Assembly: GCA_964576715.1 (NCBI GenBank)
Contig: CAZNWE010000002.1
Span: forward strand, 1 to 64,000
DNA from: SLRI01 sp964576715
Lineage (GTDB): Bacteria; Pseudomonadota; Alphaproteobacteria; Geminicoccales; Geminicoccaceae
Reading direction: 5' to 3'
DNA: 64,000 nt
The notes beneath the pieces are model-generated. The model was not told the DNA's origin. It ran no database searches and saw only the letters and a program-made list of their open reading frames with translations. Below, one piece after another: positions 35,742 through 44,491 of this stretch. The first letter of the stretch is position 1, and each line of letters opens with the position of its first letter. The translations under genes were made by a program, and so were the position numbers.

Positions 35742-37325
35742 ATGTCGATCACCTTCTGGCGCCGCACCTTGCTCGCCTCGGCCTTGGCCGGGCTCCTCGC
35801 CTCGCCCTTGGCCTTGCCTGAGGCTTCGGCCCAGGTGCCGCCGGATGTGCTGGTGGTGGGCCAGGTCGCCGAGCCCGCGACCATGGATCCGCACGTCGCG
35901 ACCGCGGTCAACGATTTCCGCATCCTGGTCAACATCTATGACGGGTTGGTGCGCTACAAGTCCGGGACGCTGGAGGTCGAGCCCGCACTCGCCGAGAGCT
36001 GGGAGATCAGCGAGGACGGCACCGTCTACACCTTCGACCTCCGCGAGGACGTGACCTTCCACGACAACACGCAATTCAACGCGGACGCGGTCAAGTTCAA
36101 CTTCGACCGAATGCTGAACGAGGATCACCCGTTCTACGACACCGGCCCCTTCCCGCTGTCGTTCTTCTTCAGTGCCATCGAGGAGACCGAGGTGGTGGAC
36201 CCGTTCACCGTCCGCTTCCACCTGAACGAGCCCTATGCGCCGTTCCTCTCGAACCTCGCCTACCCGACCGGGCTGATCGTCTCGCCGACCGCCGTCGAGA
36301 CCTACGGGGCCGACTACGCGCGCAATCCGGCCGGCACCGGGCCGTTCGCCTTCAGGGTCTGGGAGTCCAACCGGCAGGTGGCGCTCGAGCGCAACCCGGT
36401 CTACTGGGACGGCTCGCCGCCCTTGGCCGGCGTCGTCTTCCGGCCGATCACCGACGCCAATGCCCGCGTCTCCGAGATGCTGTCGGGCGGCATCGATCTG
36501 ATGGTCGAGGTGCCACCGGACAACGTGGCGACCTTCGCCGCGGACCCGGATTTCATCCTGCACGAGCAGGCCGGGCCGCATCTCTGGTTCTTGATCCTCA
36601 ACACCAAGGAGCCGCCCTTCGACGACGTGCGGATGCGCCAGGCGGTGAACTACGCGATCGACAAGGAGAGCCTGGTCACCAACGTCTTGCAGGGCACGGC
36701 CACTGTCGCGGTGGGGCCGACGCCCGAGGCCTTCGCCTGGGCCTATAACGAGGATCTGGAGCCTTATCCTTATGATCCCGAGCGCGCCAAGGCGCTGATC
36801 GACGAGGCGGGCTACGCGGATGGTGCCGAGACCGTCTTCTATGTCACCGAGGGTGGCTCCGGCATGCTTGACCCCGTACCCATGGGCACGGCCATCCAGG
36901 CCGATCTCGCGGCCGTCGGCATCGACGCCCGGATCGAGACCTACGAGTGGAACACCTTCCTCAACCAGGTCAATCCCGGGCTCGAGGGCAAGGCCGGGAT
37001 GGCGCAGATGGCCTGGATGACCAACGATCCGGACACCCTGCCCTTCCTCGCACTCCGCACCGAGGCGATGCCGGAGAACGGCGGCTTCAATTCGGGCTAC
37101 TATTCGAACCCCGAGGTCGATGCACTCCTCGAGCAGGCGCGCCGTGCTACCGACCAGGAGGAGCGCGCGCGGCTCTACAAGGAAATGCAGGTGATCGTCC
37201 AGGAAGAGGCGCCCTGGGCCTTCGTCGCCAATTGGCAGCAGAACGCGGTGACCACCGCCAATGTCGAGAACTTCCAGCTAGAGCCCTCCTTCCTCTTGAT
37301 CCTGAAAGACGTCGAAAAGAACTAA
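35742..37325 (+). CDS. Dipeptide-type ABC transporter solute-binding protein (family 5)
   Basis: A 527-residue binding protein with GGGAGA (35730-35735) six bases before ATG. The signal peptide (LLASALAGLLASPLAL) ends at ASA. Family-5 hallmarks are PATMDPHVATAVNDFRI, LNIYDGL-type start, VTFHDNTQFNADAVKFNFDR, the GTGPF segment, and VRMRQAVNYAIDKESLV. These proteins bind peptides, nickel, or other compounds. It heads an operon with a permease, a fused permease-ATPase and a second ATPase. Confidence 0.9.
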   Translation: MSITFWRRTLLASALAGLLASPLALPEASAQVPPDVLVVGQVAEPATMDPHVATAVNDFRILVNIYDGLVRYKSGTLEVEPALAESWEISEDGTVYTFDLREDVTFHDNTQFNADAVKFNFDRMLNEDHPFYDTGPFPLSFFFSAIEETEVVDPFTVRFHLNEPYAPFLSNLAYPTGLIVSPTAVETYGADYARNPAGTGPFAFRVWESNRQVALERNPVYWDGSPPLAGVVFRPITDANARVSEMLSGGIDLMVEVPPDNVATFAADPDFILHEQAGPHLWFLILNTKEPPFDDVRMRQAVNYAIDKESLVTNVLQGTATVAVGPTPEAFAWAYNEDLEPYPYDPERAKALIDEAGYADGAETVFYVTEGGSGMLDPVPMGTAIQADLAAVGIDARIETYEWNTFLNQVNPGLEGKAGMAQMAWMTNDPDTLPFLALRTEAMPENGGFNSGYYSNPEVDALLEQARRATDQEERARLYKEMQVIVQEEAPWAFVANWQQNAVTTANVENFQLEPSFLLILKDVEKN

Positions 37326-37340
37326 GGGCCAAGAACCAGC

Positions 37341-38291
37341 ATGCTGGGCTACGCGCTGCGGCGCCTGGCGCTCACCGTCCCCGTCCTCTTCGGGATTTCG
37401 GTGATCGTCTTCTTGGTGATCTCGCTCATTCCGGGCGACCCGGCGACGGCGATCCTCGGGGCGTTCGCGACCCCTGAGAATGTCGAGCGGGTCCGCCGGG
37501 AGCTCGGCCTCGACCAGCCCTTGCCGCTGCAATACGCGACCTGGCTGCAAGGCGTCCTGAAAGGCGATCTCGGCCGCTCCTATTCCTTGAACCGGCCGGT
37601 CGCCGACGAGGTGCTGGAGCGCTTCGGCCCGACCCTGATCCTCGCCGGGGCCGCCCTTTTCCTTTGCACCATCTTCGGCCTTGCGGCCGGCGTCGTCTCG
37701 GCCGTGCGCCAGTATGGCTGGGCCGACAAGATCATCACGCTCGCCGTGCTCGTCGGCATCTCCACACCTTCTTTCTTCCTCGGCATCATGCTGATCTTGT
37801 GGTTCTCGGTCGGGCTCGGCTGGTTTCCCACGGGCGGCATGTATTCCCTCTTCGGCGACGGCGGCCTTCGCGACCTCCTCTGGCACCTCACCCTGCCGGC
37901 CACGGCACTCGCCGTGGTCGCCACCGGCGTCGTCGCCCGGCTCACCCGGGCCAACATGCTCGAAGTCTTGCGCCAGGACTATGTGCGGACGGCCCGGGCC
38001 AAGGGCCTGCGCGAGGGTCGGGTGATCTTTCGCCACGCCTTTTTGAACGCTCTCGTCAACATCGTGCCGATCATCGGCATCCAGGCGGGCTTCGTGCTGG
38101 GCGGCGCGGTCTATATCGAATCGGTGTTCCAGTGGCCCGGGATCGGCCGGATGCTGGTGACCGCCATCTCGACCCGCGACCTTCTCCTGGTCCAGGGCGG
38201 TGTTCTCGTGGTGGCGGCGAGCTTCGTGCTGATCAATCTCGTCACCGACCTGATCCAGGTCGCCCTCGACCCTCGCTTGCGGCGTGGCTGA
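37341..38291 (+). CDS. Dipeptide-type ABC transporter permease (DppB-like)
   Basis: A 316-residue permease with an N-terminal membrane helix and SVIVFLVISLIPGDPATAILG, characteristic of DppB/OppB. About six membrane helices follow. The ATPase-contact loop is VRTARAKGLREGRVIFRHAFLNA and the GGAVYIESVFQWPGIGRM segment is typical. Its stop overlaps the next start (TGATG), indicating coupled translation. Confidence 0.9.
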   Translation: MLGYALRRLALTVPVLFGISVIVFLVISLIPGDPATAILGAFATPENVERVRRELGLDQPLPLQYATWLQGVLKGDLGRSYSLNRPVADEVLERFGPTLILAGAALFLCTIFGLAAGVVSAVRQYGWADKIITLAVLVGISTPSFFLGIMLILWFSVGLGWFPTGGMYSLFGDGGLRDLLWHLTLPATALAVVATGVVARLTRANMLEVLRQDYVRTARAKGLREGRVIFRHAFLNALVNIVPIIGIQAGFVLGGAVYIESVFQWPGIGRMLVTAISTRDLLLVQGGVLVVAASFVLINLVTDLIQVALDPRLRRG

Positions 38292-40240
38292 TGGCTGTCC
38301 AGACCGACCAAGCGACCGAAGAGCGGACGGAGCCCCTGCCACCACGCGGCACCACCGCCTGGGGCCGGCTGAAGCGCAACAGCCTCGCCGTCGTCGGCCT
38401 CGCCATCGTCGTCGTGATCGTCGCCATCGCGCTTGCCGCCCCCATCCTGCCCTTGGCCGACCCCAACATCACCGCCCCCGCCGACCGCCTGCAGCCGCCC
38501 TTCAGCGAAGGGGCCTGGCTCGGCACCGACCAGCTCGGCCGCGACATGCTCTCGCGGCTCGTCTGGGGGGCCAGGGTGAGCATCGCGGTCGGCGTCGCCG
38601 CCACGCTCGTTGCGGCCCTGATCGGCAGCACCATCGGCCTCGTCGCCGCCTATTTCGGCCGGATCACCGACAACGTGCTGATGCGCGGCGTCGACATGCT
38701 GATGGCCTTTCCCTACCTCCTCCTGGCGCTCGCCATCGTCGCCGCCCTCGGCCCCGGGCTGATGAACGCGCTCCTGGCGATCGCGGTCGTCAACATCCCG
38801 TTCTTCGCCCGCTCCGTCAGGGGCGCCACGCTCGGCCTCGTCAATCGCGAGTTCATCGAGGCGGCCCGGCTTTCCGGCTTCTCCGACCGCCGGATCATCC
38901 TCTCCGAGCTCCTGCCCAACGTCCTGCCGGTCATCGTCATCACCATGTCCACGACGGTGGGCTGGATGATCCTCGAGACCGCCGGGCTGTCGTTCCTGGG
39001 CCTGGGTGCCCAGCCGCCGCAGGCCGATCTCGGCTCGATGCTCGGCGACGGCCGCGGGCTCGTCATGACGGCACCGCACGTCTCGGTGGTGCCGGGCGTG
39101 CTGATCCTGGTCCTGGTGATCGGCATCAACCTCCTGGGCGACGGGCTCCGCGACGTGCTCGACCCGAGGCTCAAGTCGGGTGCCCTGTCCCGCCCTGTGG
39201 CCCGGACCGAGGTAGCACCGGGGCCACCATCGGGTGCCGGGGATCGGGGGGCGCTGCTCGAGGTCAGCGGGCTCGAGACCGAGTTTCGCGTCGGCCGGCG
39301 CGTCTTGAAGGCCGTGGGCGGCGTCGACTTCACGCTGCAGCCGGGCGAGAGCCTCGGCATCGTCGGCGAAAGCGGTTCCGGCAAGTCGGTCACCGCCCTT
39401 TCGATCCTCGGCCTCGTGCCCACCCCGCCCGGGATCATCGCCAAGGGGGCCATTCGCTTCAACGGCACCGACCTCCTGCGCCTGCCCTTGAACGGCCTGC
39501 AGGACATTCGCGGCAACCGCATCGCCTACATCTTCCAGGACCCGCTCACCACGCTCAACCCGCTCATTCGGGTGGGCGTCCAGGTCGAGGAGTCGCTGAT
39601 CCGCCACCAGGGCTTAGGGGGCCGGGCCGCAATGGACCAAGCGGTCGAGCTCCTGGACGCCGTGGGCCTGCCCGAGCCCAGGACCAAGGCCAAAGCCTTT
39701 CCGCACGAACTCTCGGGCGGGCAGCGCCAGCGCGTCGTCATCGCCATGGCACTCGCCAACCGCCCGGAGCTGATCATCGCCGACGAGCCGACCACGGCCT
39801 TGGACGTCACCACCCAGGCCAAGGTGCTCGACCTCCTGAACGACCTGCGCCGGCAGTCGGGGGCGGCGCTCATCTTCATCACCCACGATCTCGGCGTCGT
39901 CTCGGAGCTCTGCGAGCGCGTGCTCGTCATGTATGCAGGCCGGGTCGTCGAGAGCGGCCCCGTCGCCGAAGTGTTCGACGCCCCCCGCCATCCCTACACC
40001 GCAGCCCTCCTGCGCTGCGTGCCGGTGCTGGGCCAGCCCGAGCGCTCGCTCGCCGCCATCCCGGGCCTGCCGCCCGCGGTCGACGAGCTGCCGCGTGGCT
40101 GTGCGTTCGCCGATCGCTGCCCGCTCGTGATCGCCGACTGCCGCCGCCGCGAGATCCTGCTGGCAGGGGCCGGCGACGGCCGGCGCAGCCGCTGCATCCG
40201 CTGGCAGGATGTCGGGCCATTGGCGGGCGGCAATGGCTGA
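38291..40240 (+). CDS. Fused DppC-type permease and DppD-type ATPase
   Basis: A 649-residue fusion. Residues 1-295 are a DppC-like permease (AWLGTDQLGRDMLSRLVWGA, EAARLSGFSDRRIILSELLP contact loop, SFLGLGAQPPQADLG). A linker of about 25 residues follows, then an ATPase (about 320-649) with Walker A GESGSGKSV, Q-loop YIFQDPLTTLNP, signature [15 protein letters not shown], Walker B LIIADEPTTALD and a C-terminal Cys-rich FeS-type tail (RGCAFADRCPLVIADC). The reading frame is continuous, so this is a true gene fusion. Permease-ATPase fusions of this kind are known but uncommon. Confidence 0.88.
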   Translation: MAVQTDQATEERTEPLPPRGTTAWGRLKRNSLAVVGLAIVVVIVAIALAAPILPLADPNITAPADRLQPPFSEGAWLGTDQLGRDMLSRLVWGARVSIAVGVAATLVAALIGSTIGLVAAYFGRITDNVLMRGVDMLMAFPYLLLALAIVAALGPGLMNALLAIAVVNIPFFARSVRGATLGLVNREFIEAARLSGFSDRRIILSELLPNVLPVIVITMSTTVGWMILETAGLSFLGLGAQPPQADLGSMLGDGRGLVMTAPHVSVVPGVLILVLVIGINLLGDGLRDVLDPRLKSGALSRPVARTEVAPGPPSGAGDRGALLEVSGLETEFRVGRRVLKAVGGVDFTLQPGESLGIVGESGSGKSVTALSILGLVPTPPGIIAKGAIRFNGTDLLRLPLNGLQDIRGNRIAYIFQDPLTTLNPLIRVGVQVEESLIRHQGLGGRAAMDQAVELLDAVGLPEPRTKAKAFPHELSGGQRQRVVIAMALANRPELIIADEPTTALDVTTQAKVLDLLNDLRRQSGAALIFITHDLGVVSELCERVLVMYAGRVVESGPVAEVFDAPRHPYTAALLRCVPVLGQPERSLAAIPGLPPAVDELPRGCAFADRCPLVIADCRRREILLAGAGDGRRSRCIRWQDVGPLAGGNG

Positions 40241-41039
40241 GCCGATCATCGCAGCCGAGCATCTGGTTCGGGTGTTCGGCGGTGGTCGCACCTGGTACGG
40301 GGCGAAGAAGGCCGAGCTTCGCGCGGTCGACGATGTCTCGCTCAGTGCGCAGCCCGGCACCACGCTCGGCATCGTCGGCGAGAGCGGCTGCGGCAAGTCC
40401 ACACTCGCCCGCATACTCACCGGCCTGCTGCCACCGACCTCGGGCACCATCCGCCTCGAGGGCCGGCCGATCACCAGGCTCGACCGGGCAGCAAAGCGCC
40501 GCTTCCACCAGACCGTGCAGCTGGTTTTCCAGGACCCGATCTCCTCGCTCAATCCACGAAAGACGGTCCGGCAGATCCTCGAAGGCCCCCTGGAGGCCTT
40601 GACCGATCTCGACCAAACCGCCCGCCGCGAGCGGGTCGAAGCGTTAATGGACGAGGTCGGCCTCCGGCCCGAGTTCAGCGACCGCTACCCACACGAGTTT
40701 TCCGGCGGCCAGGCGCAGCGCATCGGCATCGCCCGGGCACTCGCGGTCGAGCCCCGGCTCATCGTCCTCGACGAGCCGGTCTCGGCCCTCGACGTCTCGG
40801 TCCAGGCCCAGGTCTTGAAGCTCTTCAAGGACCTGCAGGCCCGCCGCGGCCTCACCTACCTGTTCATCAGCCACGATCTCGCCGTGGTCGAGGCGCTGTC
40901 GACCGAGGTCATGGTGATGCTCGAGGGCCAGGTCGCCGAGACCGGCCCGCGGGATCAGGTCTTTCACCGGCCGCGCCACGACTATACCCGCACGCTCCTC
41001 GCCGCCGTGCCGGTGCCCGGCCGTCGCCGCGACGCCTGA
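40233..41039 (+). CDS. Dipeptide-type ABC transporter ATPase (DppF-like)
   Basis: A 268-residue ATPase beginning eight bases inside the end of the fused gene. Walker A is GESGCGKST, the Q-loop QLVFQDPISSLNPRKTV, the signature FSGGQAQRIGIARAL, and Walker B LIVLDEPVSALD. A longer in-frame start at 40209 lacks support. It completes the system with two ATPases, one free and one fused to the permease. Confidence 0.9.
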   Translation: MAEPIIAAEHLVRVFGGGRTWYGAKKAELRAVDDVSLSAQPGTTLGIVGESGCGKSTLARILTGLLPPTSGTIRLEGRPITRLDRAAKRRFHQTVQLVFQDPISSLNPRKTVRQILEGPLEALTDLDQTARRERVEALMDEVGLRPEFSDRYPHEFSGGQAQRIGIARALAVEPRLIVLDEPVSALDVSVQAQVLKLFKDLQARRGLTYLFISHDLAVVEALSTEVMVMLEGQVAETGPRDQVFHRPRHDYTRTLLAAVPVPGRRRDA

Positions 41040-41164
41040 GTGTGGCTTTTTCACACTTTCAGGAAGGATTGCTTGCGCCTAAGAAGGTGGGCCGCGGTTC
41101 GGGGGACGTCACACCGCGCGGTTGTTCGTCAAAACGCCAACATTCACCAAATAAGGAAACTGCC

Positions 41165-41332
41165 GTGACCACCCGTTCGATGCTGCTCAATCTCTTCGTG
41201 CTCGCCTTCTTGACCGTCTCGCTTGCGGCCTGCGGCGATACCTGGCGCGGGCTGAAGCAGGACACCGGCGATAACCTGGAATCCACCGGTGAGGCGATCG
41301 AGGACGCCGGCGAAGCCGTCAAGCCGGAGTAG
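41165..41332 (+). CDS. Entericidin-like small lipoprotein
   Basis: A 55-residue peptide from GTG 41165, with AAGGAAA a few bases upstream (41154-41160 region); ATG 41180 is an alternative. The lipoprotein signal ends at LAAC (Cys about residue 23). The mature tail GDTWRGLKQDTGDNLESTG is very like the entericidin A/B family (amphipathic, ending in EDAGEAV). Entericidins are small lipoproteins linked to stationary-phase lysis or an antidote pair in E. coli. Only one is seen here. Confidence 0.7.
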   Translation: MTTRSMLLNLFVLAFLTVSLAACGDTWRGLKQDTGDNLESTGEAIEDAGEAVKPE

Positions 41333-41373
41333 GCCGCAGCCCGGCCGAAGCCGGGCCGAACGAGGGGCGATGG

Positions 41374-42606
41374 ATGTCGCCGACCGTCGACATCGACCGG
41401 CTGCGTGCCGAGATGCTGGAACTCGCGCGGCTCGGCACGGTCCCCGGCCGGCCGGGCATCAACCGCCCGAGCTTCTCCGACGCCGACATGGCCGGCCGGC
41501 GCTACTTCATGGTGCGTTGCCGCGAGGCCGGCCTGTCGACCATGCTGGATCCGGTCGGCAACGTCATCGCGCGTTGGGCGGTCGGCAGCGGCCCGCCCGT
41601 GATCGCCGGCTCGCACCTCGACACCGTGCCCGATGGCGGCGTCTATGACGGAACGCTCGGCAGTTGTGCGGCGCTCGAGGCGGTGCGGGTGATGCGCGCC
41701 GCCGGCATCACGCCGGCCCGGCCGATCGAGGTGGTGGCGACGGCCGACGAGGAGGGCCGGTTCGGCGGCATGCTGGGCAGCCAGGCCTTGAGCGGCCAGA
41801 TCGATCCGGCCTGGCTCGAGCACGCGACCGATGCGGACGGCGTGCGGCTCGTCGATGCCATGCGCGCCCAGGGCCTCGCCCCGGAGTGCTACGCCGAGGT
41901 CGCCCGGCCGCCGGGCAGCGTCCACGCCTTTGTCGAACTGCACATCGAGCAGGGGCCGATCCTCTCCGCGGCCGGTCTCGAGATCGGCATCGCCACCGGC
42001 GTCTCCGGCTGCTTCAACTGGACCGTGACGCTGACCGGTGTCGCCAACCACTCGGGCACCACGCCGATGCAGCACCGCCGGGACGCGTTCGCCGGCCTCG
42101 CCGCTTTCGCCAGCCGCATCCCGGCGATCGTCGCCGATGTCGGCAGCGAGCAGACCCGGCTGACCATCGGCAAGGTCGAGCTTCTGCCGAATTTTCCGCA
42201 CACCATTCCGGGCAAGGCGAGCTTCTCGATCATCGGCCGCGACACCGAGGAGGCCGTGATGCGCGCCATTGCCGAGGCCTGCCGGCGCGAGCTCGAAGAA
42301 GCCGCCCGCGCGCATGGCCTCGATCTCAGCCTGCAGGAGGAGAGCTGGCTCGCACCCGTGCTCCTCGATGCGACGTTGGCCGAACGCCTCGGTGCGTTGA
42401 GCCGAGGCTGCGGCTACCGAACGACGATGATGCCCTCGGGCGCCGGCCACGATGCGCAGACCATGCAGCATCGCTGCCCCGCCGGATTGATTTTCGTGCC
42501 ATCGACCGGCGGCATCAGCCACGCGCCAGATGAGCATACCCCGTGGGCCGATGTCGAGCGGGGCGCTAACCTCGTGCTCCATGCGCTGGTCGACCTCACG
42601 AGATGA
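41374..42606 (+). CDS. Zn-dependent N-carbamoyl-amino-acid/hydantoinase-type amidohydrolase (M20 family)
   Basis: A 410-residue protein of the hydantoinase/carbamoylase (HyuC/AllC) group of M20 peptidases. Metal ligands are visible in GSHLDTVPDGG, ATADEEGRFGG, the HIEQGPIL motif and GGISHAPDEHT. The dimerisation-domain strand GVANHSGTTPMQHRRDA is present. It hydrolyses N-carbamoyl amides, such as N-carbamoyl-amino acids, beta-ureidopropionate or allantoate, to an amine with CO2 and NH3. It is followed by a cardiolipin synthase gene and then a C-terminal fragment of a second copy. The substrate theme fits the ureide genes at 54-62 kb. Confidence 0.88.
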   Translation: MSPTVDIDRLRAEMLELARLGTVPGRPGINRPSFSDADMAGRRYFMVRCREAGLSTMLDPVGNVIARWAVGSGPPVIAGSHLDTVPDGGVYDGTLGSCAALEAVRVMRAAGITPARPIEVVATADEEGRFGGMLGSQALSGQIDPAWLEHATDADGVRLVDAMRAQGLAPECYAEVARPPGSVHAFVELHIEQGPILSAAGLEIGIATGVSGCFNWTVTLTGVANHSGTTPMQHRRDAFAGLAAFASRIPAIVADVGSEQTRLTIGKVELLPNFPHTIPGKASFSIIGRDTEEAVMRAIAEACRRELEEAARAHGLDLSLQEESWLAPVLLDATLAERLGALSRGCGYRTTMMPSGAGHDAQTMQHRCPAGLIFVPSTGGISHAPDEHTPWADVERGANLVLHALVDLTR

Positions 42607-42720
42607 GTTGCCGAGGCTCGCTCCAGCGCAGGCAGCGCGAGCGGGCGCTGCCGCCCGAACGGGCGGTCGGACCTGGTGCGGCGTCACCGGCTCCGCTCGG
42701 ACCCTCATGACGAACGCTGC

Positions 42721-44148
42721 ATGCTGCTGACCCTTCATATCCTGTTGTCGATCGCTCTCATCGGCCGCGTGATCCTCAAGCCCGGCCGCGATCCCGCGGC
42801 ACGCATCGCCTGGACCGTCGTCATCCTCGTCCTCCCGGCCGTCGGTTTGATCGGCTATGTCCTGCTCGGCGAGACCAATGTCGGCCGCCGACGAGTAGCG
42901 CGCATGCACCAGGTCCTGGCGACCCTGCCGTCGCCGGATAGCCTCGTCGGCGCCGAGCCCGGCTTGCCGGAGCCGGCGATACCCGAGCTCTACCGTCCAC
43001 TCTTCTGCGTCGGTTCCTCGATCAACGGCTTCGTTCCGGTCGGCGGCAACCGCGGCCGCCTGATGGAGGACTCGGACACCGCCATCGATTCGATCGTCGC
43101 CGACATCGACGCCGCCACCGACCACGTTCATCTGCTGTTCTATATCTGGCTGCCGGACCGGAACGGCAGCAAGGTGGCCGAGGCGCTCGAGCGCGCGGCA
43201 GCGCGCGGCGTTGCCTGCCGGGCCCTGGTCGACGATCTGGGCTCGCGGCATTTGCTGCGCAGCCCGCTCAGCCGGCAGATGCAGGCAGCCGGGGTCAAGC
43301 TCGCCCGCGCACTGCCGATCGGCAACCCATTGCTGCGCATGGTCATCGGCCGGATCGATCTGCGCAACCACCGCAAGATCGTCGTCATCGACGATGTCAT
43401 CACCTATTGCGGCAGTCAGAACTGCGCCGATCCTGAATTCCGCATCAAGGCCAAGTATGCGCCGTGGGTCGATGCCCTGGTGCGCTTCGAGGGTCCGGTC
43501 GCCCGCCAGAACCAGTACCTCTTCGCCGCCGACTGGATGGCCCATGTCGACGAGCGAATCGACGACCTGCTGCGGCGGCCGCTGCCGCCGCCGGTCGACG
43601 GCCTCGCGGCGCAGGTGGTCGGCAGCGGGCCGACGATACGCCATTCGGCCATGCCGGAACTGTTCGGGTCGCTGATGTACAGCGCCCGCTGCGAGCTGGT
43701 CATCACCACACCCTACTACATCCCGAACGAGTCGATGCAGGAGGCGCTCTGCGCCAGTGCCCGGCGCGGTGTGGCGACCACCATCCTCTTCCCCGCCAGG
43801 AACGATAGCCCGCTCGTCGCCGCCGCAAGCCGCAGCCACTATGCCGAACTGCTCGAGGCCGGGGTCCGCGTCTTCGAGTACCAGGAAGGGCTGCTGCACA
43901 CCAAATCGCTGACCCTCGACGGCGAGGTGACGCTGATTGGCTCGGCGAACATGGACCGACGCAGCTTCGACCTGAACTACGAGAACAATGTCCTGTTCTA
44001 CGATCCGTTGCTGACGGGCGAGATCCGCCGGCGGCAGGACCACTACCTCACCAAGTCGCGGGCGGTCAGCCGGGCCGAGGTCGAAGCCTGGACGCTGCCG
44101 CGCAGGCTCCTGAACAACACCGTCGCCATGCTCGGCCCAATTCTCTAG
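42721..44148 (+). CDS. Cardiolipin synthase-like phospholipase D family protein
   Basis: A 475-residue membrane protein from ATG 42721 (the ORF begins earlier at 42676 but the extra residues are Arg-rich and unlike the family). Two or three N-terminal membrane helices (LLTLHILLSIALIGRVI and ILVLPAVGLIGYVLLG) precede two PLD repeats. The first catalytic motif is HRKIVVIDDVITYCGSQN and the second is HTKSLTLDGEVTLIGSANMD, both with the His, Lys and Asp in place. It condenses phosphatidylglycerol into cardiolipin. It is set between a hydantoinase-type gene and a fragment of another copy. Confidence 0.87.
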   Translation: MLLTLHILLSIALIGRVILKPGRDPAARIAWTVVILVLPAVGLIGYVLLGETNVGRRRVARMHQVLATLPSPDSLVGAEPGLPEPAIPELYRPLFCVGSSINGFVPVGGNRGRLMEDSDTAIDSIVADIDAATDHVHLLFYIWLPDRNGSKVAEALERAAARGVACRALVDDLGSRHLLRSPLSRQMQAAGVKLARALPIGNPLLRMVIGRIDLRNHRKIVVIDDVITYCGSQNCADPEFRIKAKYAPWVDALVRFEGPVARQNQYLFAADWMAHVDERIDDLLRRPLPPPVDGLAAQVVGSGPTIRHSAMPELFGSLMYSARCELVITTPYYIPNESMQEALCASARRGVATTILFPARNDSPLVAAASRSHYAELLEAGVRVFEYQEGLLHTKSLTLDGEVTLIGSANMDRRSFDLNYENNVLFYDPLLTGEIRRRQDHYLTKSRAVSRAEVEAWTLPRRLLNNTVAMLGPIL

Positions 44149-44188
44149 GCGATCTCGTCCCATCCCAACGATCCAAGCTACGGGCAGG

Positions 44189-44359
44189 ACTGGCGCCGGC
44201 CACGACGCCCAGAGCATGCAGCACCTCGCCCCCTCCGGCCTGATCTTCGTGCCGTCGACGGGTGGCATCAGCCACGCGCCCGAGGAGCACACGCCCTGGG
44301 TCGACGTCGAGTGTGGTGCCAACCTCCTCCTGCATGGGATCGTCGCTCTGGCCGGCTGA
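44189..44359 (+). pseudogene. C-terminal fragment of a second hydantoinase-type amidohydrolase
   Basis: The frame beginning TGAGHDAQSMQH reads 56 residues to a TGA stop (44357-44359). It aligns without gaps to the last 55 residues of the hydrolase at 41374, with about 42 of 55 identical by hand count, including GLIFVPSTGGISHAP and HTPW. No start codon, N-terminal part or metal-binding HLDTV region lies upstream, where the cls-like gene ends. It is therefore a remnant of a duplicated gene, not a functional protein. Confidence 0.85.
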
Positions 44360-44491
44360 GGCATGGCGCCGTAGCGGTGCGGCACACTTGTCGTCGTTCT
44401 GTCATTTTGCCAGACTAGAAGCGACCGTACGACGAGGTGCGGCAAGGCTGCCGCCGCGAGAAGCAGCGACACAAGAATGGGGATGGGGATC

